Assembly: GCA_025917655.1 (NCBI GenBank)
Contig: CP084616.1
Coordinates: forward strand, 930,001 to 994,000
DNA from: Chlorella sorokiniana
Taxonomy: Eukaryota > Chlorophyta > Trebouxiophyceae > Chlorellales > Chlorellaceae
Reading direction: 5' to 3'
DNA: 64,000 nucleotides
The position numbers and the translations under genes are program-made. Positions 56,407 through 64,000 of the stretch are shown here, piece after piece (position 1 is the first letter of the stretch; each line of letters starts with the position of its first letter). The notes beneath the pieces are model-generated. The model did no database searches. It had not been told where the DNA came from and saw only the letters and a program-made list of their open reading frames with translations.

Positions 56407-57069
56407 GGCGGCAGTGGACGGGAGGAGCCCCTGCTGACACCTAGCTTCTGCCGCACACAAACAGGCAGGGCCTTGGACCTGCCCACAGGCTCACCCACGT
56501 ATGCCTTGTGAGTCAATCAAGGGGAACATCAGGATGCTTCTTGGAACATCTGGCAGGCCTGCCACTGCACTTGAAATGGCCGCCGGTGGACTAGCACATG
56601 CCAGCTGGTGCAGCAGATAGCAGCAGCGCAGTACCGGCCATCCGAGGGGGCACCTTCTGGCCTAAGCTCTGGTTGCTTAGTGGAGAGAAGGCCATCGTTC
56701 GGTTCAAAACGGGCAGCCTGAGCCAGCTTCGTGCTGGATGCCGCCGTGGCTCCAATGACCCAAAACGCACACCGGCTTGCTGCGGCCCCAGTATGATAAA
56801 CTGGTTGTTTTGAATCGTATGTTGAGCGAGGGTGCGATGAGGTGACGTGATCCGGTGCCACACCCCGTTTACGCCACGCTGCTGAGCCCCCAGCACGGCC
56901 CAGTTTGGCCGTCTAGAAAGCCTCCCAGCCGTTCATTGCAGCACGCTTAGCCGGCAGATTCGACGAAAGCCGTTCCATCCTCTTCCTGTGAGAGCGCTCC
57001 CCTGTCACAGTTCTAGACTTCGCCCTGCACATCAACAGCACGCCTCCAACAGCCGTGGCAGAGGCCGCC
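56407..57069. promoter_or_regulatory. divergent intergenic region, probable bidirectional promoter
   Basis: About 660 bases between a membrane-protein gene (-) and the bZIP gene (+). A CCAAT-like word (CTCCAATGACC at about 56751) is present. No repeat or coding frame was seen. Confidence 0.4.
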
Positions 57070-60000
57070 ATGTCTCTGGACGACATACCGCCGTTGAGCA
57101 GCGCGGACTTTGAGGCGCTGCTCAAGGAAGGTCCCATGGACGATGGCCTGCTACCCTTTGAGCTGCTCGACCCGCATCCTGCGCCTTGGCTGGATCCCAG
57201 CCCCGCAGGCAAGCTGCGCTGGAGCCCGTGCCTGTTGCCTGCGGCGCCTGGTACACCGCTGGGGGAAGGTGGGGTGCTGCAGGGCTGAGGTGCACCTCAT
57301 TTATTCCATCTTGCCCTCTCACCTGCCCGCAGGCAGTGGCAACTCCCGGCCTGCAGTGTTTCCAACAGGCTTCGATGCGACCAGCGCCACGCCTCTTGCA
57401 GGCGCCACAGCCAGTGAGCGGCAGCCCCCACCCACTTAGGGTTTTGGTGCCTTTGATCTGCTTGCCACCAGCGCAGCGCTTTGTTCACACCAACTTTACT
57501 CTTGCATGCGTTGCGGCTCACAGGGCTCGTCCGATGCTCCCCATTTGCCTGCGTGCAGCCTTACCCGACATGTTCCTGGACGCCTTCTTGGCACCACCGC
57601 CCGAGTTTGTGCCGATGCCCGGCATGCCGGCAGACCCGTTTGTGCTGCCCCCCTCATGGCCTCCAGCAGCGGCGGCAGCGGCGGCCTGGACGGCATGAGC
57701 GGCAGCGGCGGCGGCGGCGCCACCAGCACCGGCAGAGACACGTCGAGCGCGCCGGGCGCCCGCGGCGCCCGCGCCGAGCAAGGGCGCGGCGGCGGCGGCG
57801 GCGGCAGGAAGGAGCTGAGCGAGGAGCAGAAGGAGCGCATCCGGGCCAAGAACAGGAGGTGGGTGGGGGCCTGTGCGTCGCACTGGCAGCTGGACTCCTG
57901 CCGGCTGTTTGACCAGCGTTGCTGCCCCAGATGATCAGCTGCGGACGGCTGTCATCACCAGGCACTCGCTGTCCCGCCCTGCGTACTGCAGGGCCCAGAA
58001 CCGGTACCGCGAGAAGCAGAAGGCCAAGACGGCGGCAGCGGAGAGGGAGTACGCAGACACCGCCGCGGAGCTGGAGCGCGCGCGCTCGAGAACCTGCGCC
58101 TGCGCGAGCAGCAGACCACGATGCAGCAGGTGCTGTCGGTGCGCGAGTCGGCCATGGACATGCTGCAGAGCGGCAAGGTGAGGAGGGGTGCCAGGGGCCG
58201 CCGGGTGGTTGGGTGTTGATGGTTCCTCCACTGTGGGGGAGGGAAAGCGGTGGTGGTGGGGGGGGGGGCAGGGCCCTTGCTCTTGAGGCCGGTGCAAGGC
58301 GGGCGCAAGCCGCGGCTGGCGCCCACCGATGTCGAGCGACAGCCGCTTGGGTGCCTGACCGTGTGCCTTCACTTCCACCTCCTGCCCCCTGCGCAGGCGG
58401 CCGATGACGCGGAAGCGGGCGGCCTGTCCTGCGGCTGCTCCTCCCCCGACAAGTGCACCTGCCCCAAGGCCGGCACCCCGCGGGCGACGTGGCCAAGCTG
58501 CTGTGCGGACCCGCTGCGCACGCCGCGCTGCCGGCCAGCGGCGCGCAGCGGCCCGGCGAGCAGGCGGCCTGCCCCTTCACCGGCCTCTCCCTCAGCCAGA
58601 TCGCGGAGCTGAAGAAGACGCCGCCCGAGGTGCTGCAGCAGAGCTGGAAGGGCATCGTGCAGCGGCTCGAGTGAGTGGGCTGCCCTCCGCCCTCTGTTTC
58701 TCGCAAAGCCCTGCGCACTCTTGGCTTGCCACTGCTCCTGCATCCCTTCAACACCTTCCATCACACTCGTGCACACCCAGGAGCACTGACGCAAGAACCG
58801 ACTCGCTTGATCCGCAGGGTCATCCTGCAGCAGATGAGTGCGGCGCGGGGCAGCGCGGACCCCATGCTGGAGCAGCGCACGGCGCAGCTGGAGAAGCAGC
58901 TGCAGGACACTCTCCTGGAGGGGGTGAGCCCTGCACTCGCTCGCCTGCTTCCGGGCGCATGCCGCGGCCTTCCTGCTCTGCGCCCCTCGTCCCTCGCTCC
59001 CTCAATCATGCGTGCCCCCTCCACACCCCCCCCCCCCCGCCTGCCTGCAGCAATTCTTCTGCTTCGAGCACGCCATCTACCAGCCCACCAACGTGCAGAA
59101 GCTGTGAGCCCTGCGGCCTGTTGGCCGGCCACTCTCCGTGCTGTTGATGCCTGGCATGCTCTCACCTGCCACCTCACCCATGGCCCTTCCTGCCCATCCG
59201 ACCCCAACACCCACCCACCACACCCACACATCCTTCCCGCAGCTTTGCGGCGGCGCTGACGACGGCCGGTCCCAGCTCACCATTGACGACATGCGGCACT
59301 GGGAGCAGGTCACGGTGAGCGCCCCCCTGCTCCATGCTGTCGCCCCCTCCCGGCCCCCCTCTGCGCTCACCTGGCTGTCGCGCTGCATCGCGTGCATGCC
59401 TGTGCGCTTGCAGCTCACGCCCGGGCCCCCTGCTCCTTGTCCCTCCTCCCTACCCTTCCAGGCCGCGGTTCAGTTCAGCCCCGAGCAGGTGCAGAAGCTG
59501 GCGGCGGCGCGCTCCCGCTTCCTGGCCTCCATTGACGAGGTGTGCTCCGAGCGGCGCACGCTGCTGGACCGCCTGGCCGCCGTGCAGGTGCCCTCCACGC
59601 TCCGGGCGCTGCAGCTCGCCACCGCGTCGTGGCTGCAGGTGGGTGGGTGGGTGGGTGTTGTGGTGTGTGTGTGGCGGGAAGGCGTGCAGCAGCATTGGGG
59701 AACGCGGCAGGTGTCCATTACTCTGCTTTGCACCACGGGGATGTTTTGGGGGGGAGGAAAAGGGGGTGGGTTCTCTGTCCCGGAGGTGCACGGTAGTTGC
59801 AAGAGAGCAGATGAGCGCTGGACGCGACCCGTGCCCGCCCGCCTCCCCGCCGAGCCCAGGTGCACGAGGCGACGGCGGAGCTGTCGGCCAACATGGCGCG
59901 GAGCACTCCGTGTGCATGACCTTCGTGCGCGATGCATTCGGCTACGTGCTCACCCCGCAGCAGGTGCGCTGGCCCCGCTGTGCCCCTAAGATGGGGGGGC

Positions 60001-60368
60001 TTGGGTCATGCCCAGGGGCGGTCGGCATGCGGCAGAAACCTTCCGACCGTGCACTGCAGCTCGGCTTGCACCTAGTGCGCGCCTGCCTATGGTCCCGCGC
60101 CTTGCCCTCTCCATCTTCCTGACCGTGGCACCCGCCCCCTTCCCTTCACCCCCTGCTCGGCTGGCGCAGAAGGCCGTGGCGGCGGTGCGCTCCTTCCCCT
60201 TCTTCCCCGACATCTACTCCATCTCCACGATGGCGCTGCAGGCAGCCGGCGCGCTGCCCGCCGCACACCCACGGCCGCTGCTCGAGGCGAAGCCCGAGCC
60301 TGCTGCCCGGCGGCGCCGTCGAGGCGGCGGCGCTGCATACGCAGCTGCACGCGGTGGCGGCCAGCTGA
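57070..60368 (+). CDS. bZIP transcription factor with Cys cluster
   Basis: The start at 57070 reads MSLDDIPPLSSADFEALLKE, an acidic N-terminus, followed by Pro-rich and Gly/Ser-rich linkers. The basic region reads KERIRAKNRRAQNRYREKQK, with the N-x7-R signature (Asn of KNRR to Arg of RYR). An intron splits the region after KNRR. A leucine-zipper-like stretch has EREYADTAAELERA and LRLREQQTTMQQVLSV. Next is a Cys cluster, SCGCSSPDKCTC (C-x-C-x5-C-x-C). A helical C-terminal region follows: LQQSWKGIVQRLE, QFFCFEHAIYQPTNVQKL, FSPEQVQKLAAARSRFLASI, DAFGYVLTPQQ, FFPDIYSISTMALQAAG. One C is missing in CCCC 58476-58479. The end is placed at 60368 (LHAVAAS); a frame reaching 60583 is the alternative. 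DNA binding is well supported. The Cys cluster may bind metal or sense redox. Confidence 0.8.
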
Positions 60369-61171
60369 TGGCCCTCTGCCTGCGTCAGCCGCGCCCCCCC
60401 CCCCCGCTGCCCACGGCTCGTGCTGCAGACCCCCGGCGCTGTGACCTGGGCCAGCGCGGCGGTGGACGGCACGCCTGCAGCGGCTGGGCGGGGGCTTCGA
60501 TGGTCCTCCGCTGGCGGCACGGCCGCTTTCCCATCGATGCATCTAGAGAACTTGAAATAGCTTTCTCCCGCGGAGCCTTTTGAACTGCGCTCCCCCTGCC
60601 CCGCCCCCTGTACCCTGAGCAACAATTATCTGTACACCGCCCCTGCCCTAGCGCTGCACGTCGCCATTGATGAGACTTGCCCTGCCCTGCCTGCGTAGCT
60701 GCCTGCGCGCAAACTACGCGGCCCGCCTCCGGTGGCAGGCCGCGCTCTCCTCCCCAAGTGCCCTCAACAAACGACCTTTTTCCATCGATTGCGCCCTGAA
60801 CACCTTTGCTTGCGTAGCACGCTCCTGTGGCCCCAGCATGGCAGCTCTGCCACGCCACTCCATCTCTCTTGTGATGATCCTGCCAGGCATGCAGCCTGCC
60901 CCTCCCCGGTTTTCGCGGCAACCCCCTCCCCACGCTTTTGCATGACGTATCTCCAGCCATGCCTTTGTTCACATTTCTTGCGCCCGCCGTGCGTAGCGCC
61001 AGCGCCCGTGTTATTGCAGAGGCAGTTGGGTGTCTGTAGAGGAACAGGCGCGGTGTGAGGGCTGCCCAGGCACGCTCATATGCATCAGATGCGCATGTGT
61101 GGGGACTTGCAATGTGCCGGCAGCTTGGCTCGGTCTGGCTGGCACACGCACTGGGCGCTTGCGGGCAGTGG
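60369..61171. other. convergent intergenic region, nothing recognised
   Basis: About 800 bases holding the 3' ends of the bZIP gene (+) and the PRAT gene (-). Pro/Leu-coding open frames on the + strand are composition effects. No repeat is seen. Confidence 0.4.
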
Positions 61172-62355
61172 CTATTGGCGGCGCACCACCCTGCAGCCGC
61201 CCTCGCCGCCGCCAAAGCTGCAGGGCGCCAGGGTTGCCAGCAGCGGCACCGCCGGCGACAGCAGCAGGTCGAGCGCGGCGCGCTGCTGCCCCTGCCCCGG
61301 CCAGCCGCCGCCCGCCCCGCTGCCGCTGTCACTGCCGCCGCCGCGCTCCCTGCTGGCCGGCGGGCGGCGCTGCTCCGCGGCCTCAGCTTGGCCGCCGCCC
61401 ATGCCGTCAGCGAAGAAGGAGAACATGCCAAGGAGCGCGCAATTCTGCAGGCAGGCAGGCCGGGTGCAGCAGAGAAAAGTATTGGAACGCTTTCGGCGAT
61501 GAGCCGGCCAGTGTCCTGGCGCGGGCGGCTCAGCCCGGCTCCCCCTTGCAGCCCACCTGAAGCGCGCCAAAGGGACCCTGCTTCCAGCCCAGCGCCAGCC
61601 CTGTGGCGCAGCCCGACGCAGCGCCATTCCATGCTGCACGGCACGGGGCGGGCGGGGAAGTGGCTTGACTTGCGTGGCCGTGCCAGCAGGCGCGGGCTTG
61701 GCGGCGCGGCGCAGCGGCAGCCGGAGTGGGGGCGCCCGGCGCTCACCGTCGTTCTTCTGGCGCAAGCGTTGCATGAAGCAGCTCACGGCGGCGTACAAGC
61801 CGCCCATGACGGCAAACGTCTGCAGCACAGGCAGGGAGGCGGAGCGGCGGGAGCAGGTTACTGCAGCGTTGGGTGTGTGTTTCTTTTTGCGGGAGGCGGG
61901 GGGGGATGGCACGCTCAGGTGGCGACGCAGCAAGCACCTGAGCAGAGCCCCAGCCGCTGTCCAAGGCTGCCTTCCATTGGCCCCCTCCCCTGATGTTGCG
62001 CATCCAATACCCGCCTGCAGCCGCAACGCATAAGGAAGTTGATTGCAGCGACAAACAGGCAGCCGTCCACTGGCGGCAGGCGGTCACCCCGCAAAACCCC
62101 GACTGCATCTTCCCGATGGCACTGACATCCCTCACCAAATCCAAATACGTAGCCAAGAGCACCGCCGCTGAGGCCGGCCATGCAGCCCTGAATAGTGCAG
62201 GGCGTGCTAAAGCTGGCTGTCGCGGCAACTTCGCGGGGAGCCTCTGGGGTGCTGCTGTCCATGCGCAAATCGAGCACAGCCTGCTCATTTGCTGCGGCAG
62301 CGCCCGGGCTCGAAGAGCCAGCGGCTTGCTTAGTCTTCTTAGCCCCTTTGGCCAT
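61172..62355 (-). CDS. TIM22/PRAT family membrane protein
   Basis: Member of the Tim17/22/23 (PRAT) family of inner-membrane or plastid-envelope transport proteins. Exon 1 (62136-62355) starts MAKGAKKTKQAAGSSSPGAA and ends CTIQGCMAGLSGGALGYVFG, the first glycine-zipper TM. Exon 2 (61747-61819) reads TFAVMGGLYAAVSCFMQRLR plus QKND. Exon 3 has GCATGLALGWKQGPFGALQ. Exon 4 reads NCALLGMFSFFADGMGGGQ, with a Gly/Ser-rich tail ending RVVRRQ. The pattern G-x2-Y ... R-x3-D ... G-x3-G fits the PRAT signature. Exon 1 to exon 2 needs a one-base frame change. Whether it is mitochondrial TIM22 or a plastid PRAT cannot be decided; the Ala/Lys N-terminus gives no clear targeting signal. Confidence 0.75.
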
Positions 62356-62856
62356 CCTGGGAATTTGCAAGAACGAGAATACCGCAACGCTCCTAGCAGA
62401 TGCTTCCGTTTGGGCAACAACGCACAAAGATGACAGCCTGCCACTTAGGTGGCGGCAGGTGGCAGCGGGGGCATGCAATTGCGTTCCCATTCCGGCCAGC
62501 TCCATATTCTGGCACTTCAATTCAGCTGCTGCTGAGCACGGATCCACAGCGCTACGATGTACCGCTTCATGTATAGATGAATGCTCAGCTATGGTGCTCA
62601 CGGCGTGACCGGTGGTGCCCACAGCATGACCGGGAAAAGCGTGCTCCACAGCAGCCACCACTGCCTGGCATTGATCAGTGTTGTGCAGCTACTGCCGACA
62701 GGCAATAGAGGTGGGAGTTGTGTATGAATTGGGCCATGCTGAAGTTGCAAACAAATCAGATGCCCCTGTTGTTCCCGCAGGCAGATGCCGCTCTGACTAG
62801 GTGCCGCCATCTGAACTCCTGTGGATGCAAGTGTCTGGCACCCTGGGTGACCGCGC
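62356..62856. promoter_or_regulatory. divergent intergenic region, probable promoter
   Basis: About 500 bases between the PRAT gene (-) and the adenylate-forming gene (+). AT-richer than exons, with no repeat or coding frame. Confidence 0.35.
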
Positions 62857-64000
62857 GTGCTGGATTTCCATTGCGCTGCGATTACTTTGGGCGACGCACC
62901 AGGCGTCTGCATGGCTCCCTCCCTTCCGATTACTTTGGCGGGTTGGGCAAAGCAGCCCGTGGACAGCTTGTTGGCTGCCAACAATGGCGAGTGCATGCCG
63001 GAAGCCGCTGTAAAGGCCGCGCTGGAGCTGCACAAGGGCGCGGTGGCTCACACTCCTGCCTACCGCGCCTTCATCCGAGGCGGACGCGAGGCGCCGAGCG
63101 CGGGCGCGGATGCAGCAGCGCCCAGCGCGGGCGCGGATGCAGCAGCGCCGAGAGCGGACGCGGATTCAGCAGCCGTGCAGCCTTGTTCCTGCTGGGCTGA
63201 AGTTCCGTATGTCTCAAAGGAAGACTACTTCCAGCGATGGCCGCTTGAGGAGGTGGGTCGCCGCCCAGGCATGGACGCCAGAGTCGTCTTCAAGGTCTGG
63301 GCTCGCTCCGCAGCGCCTTGCCTCCCCCTCCCGCGTCCCCGCTGCGCAGAGGTGCATAGGTGGCAGCCTGGCGGCGGCAGATTTTGTGCACTGCTCCAGC
63401 GGCAGCAGCGGGCAGCCCACCCTGTGGGCCCGCAACACCTTTGATGAGCTGGCGGTGTGCTCCCGGTGGGGTGCTGCCTGCACCTGCCTGCCCCTGCCTG
63501 CACCACACCGAGCAGCGCTGCGGACGCATGTGCTGCACAGCCTTCGCGCTCCCGCAGCGGCCTCCGGTGGGCGGCTCAAGCAGACGCAGCGACTGTGTCG
63601 GCAGCCTGCCTGCTTCTGTGCAGGTTTGAGCAGGTGTTTTGGGACAGCTTTGAAGCGCACAGGCTCACCACGCTGACGGTGCGTCCGCTGGTTGCGGCCG
63701 CTGCTGCCTGCAAGCCGCACTCTCCCTAAATCAAGGGCTCCGCACATTTGCTCGCCGGCGCAACTTCCAGTGTTGCTGCTGCACTGCTGCCGCATGGGTA
63801 CGCACGCTCCCCCTCCCCCATACATCTCCATTTCCACCCCCATCCCCCCATCCAGCAGGTTGTTGCCTTCCCACTGGGCAGTTGGGTGGGGGCGTGTTAC
63901 CACGCTGTGCCTGCGCCACCTGACCGCCAAGGGCTACCGCATCACAACAGTGACCCCGGGTGAGGCGGCGGCGCTGGGAGCTGACGCTGGCACAGCGCGC
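62857..64000 (+). CDS. adenylate-forming (phenylacetate-CoA-ligase-like) enzyme, 5' part
   Basis: Partial; runs off the right edge. The start is uncertain: candidate Mets are at 62857 and 62911. Early sequence reads ECMPEAAVKAALELHKGAVA, then HTPAYRAFIRGG. A 27-base repeat inserts APSAGADAA three times, followed by VPYVSKEDYFQRWPLEEVG. The next exon has DFVHCSSGSSGQPTLWARNT. SSGSSGQPT is the P-loop of AMP-forming ligases (consensus [ST]SG[ST]TG-P). Then come FEQVFWDSFEAHRLTTLT and VVAFPLGSWVG, where an aligned PaaK-like enzyme has a GTWVGG-type strand. The order matches phenylacetate-CoA ligase-like proteins. The substrate cannot be inferred. Confidence 0.62.
63091..63171 (+). repeat. 27-bp coding repeat, three copies
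   Basis: Three 27-base units encode APSAGADAA, APSAGADAA and a diverged APRADADSA in the first coding exon of the adenylate-forming enzyme. The unit keeps frame. Confidence 0.85.

Noticed and set aside
1-64000. Virus-derived or LTR-type elements
   Set aside because: No capsid, integrase, protease or envelope-like frames and no paired long terminal repeats were found. The only mobile sequence seen is LINE.
1-64000. tRNA or rRNA genes
   Set aside because: No T-arm or B-box word with a pairing acceptor stem and no rRNA core sequence was noticed by eye. A covariance-model scan would be decisive.

Overview
The window looks like nuclear DNA from a GC-rich unicellular green alga, most likely a Chlorella-like trebouxiophyte. 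It is dense with small exons, short GT-AG and GC-AG introns, Ala/Gly/Pro/Gln-rich linkers and TGTAA-type poly(A) signals. The genes are plant or algal in type: type I metacaspase, PEX22, BLISTER, VPS38/UVRAG, chalcone-isomerase-like protein, bZIP factor and TIM22/PRAT translocase. No bacterial operons, tRNAs, rRNAs or CRISPR arrays were seen.

Layout, left to right. The window opens with the 5' part of a universal-stress-like gene (-, 1-829). A type I metacaspase (+, 1445-4588) and a six-TM TRP-like channel, copy A (+, 4818-8544), follow. From 8.6 to 25.6 kb lies a three-unit segmental array on the minus strand. Each unit is built as [small four-TM protein gene - spacer repeat R - FCP1-type CTD phosphatase]. 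The four-TM gene is kept in all three units (9.0, 12.9 and 17.7 kb). The phosphatase is complete only in unit 3 (21890-25605); units 1 and 2 carry truncated pseudogene copies. Unit 3 is split by a composite satellite, with 44-bp repeats in inverted orientation around 70-bp TTAGGG-bearing repeats (19.3-20.5 kb), and by a LINE fragment (20.6-21.0 kb). Next come VPS38/UVRAG (-, 25846-29987), a RING-finger E3 (+, 30460-32032) and TRP-like channel copy B (+, 32303-36111). Beyond these are an unrecognised Cys-motif protein (+, 36.6-38.2 kb), a small plastid-targeted protein (+, 38.5-39.3), a chalcone-isomerase-like protein (-, 40.4-42.5), an unrecognised acidic/basic protein (+, 43.0-44.4), a multi-pass membrane protein (+, 44.8-45.9), BLISTER (-, 46.1-50.0), PEX22 (+, 50.3-51.7), a secreted Cys-rich protein (+, 51.9-53.6), a second multi-pass membrane protein (-, 54.1-56.4), a bZIP transcription factor (+, 57.1-60.4), a TIM22/PRAT protein (-, 61.2-62.4) and the 5' part of an adenylate-forming enzyme (+, 62.9 to the window end).

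The genes are mostly independent housekeeping or signalling genes and form no obvious pathway. Two patterns cut across them. First, at least ten conserved genes need a one-base frame correction, and most of these points lie in a G or C run of 4-6. This looks like a consensus-sequence artefact rather than gene death. Second, GC-AG introns are unusually common and can be verified by homology between the two channel paralogs and by a split zinc-ligand codon in the RING gene.
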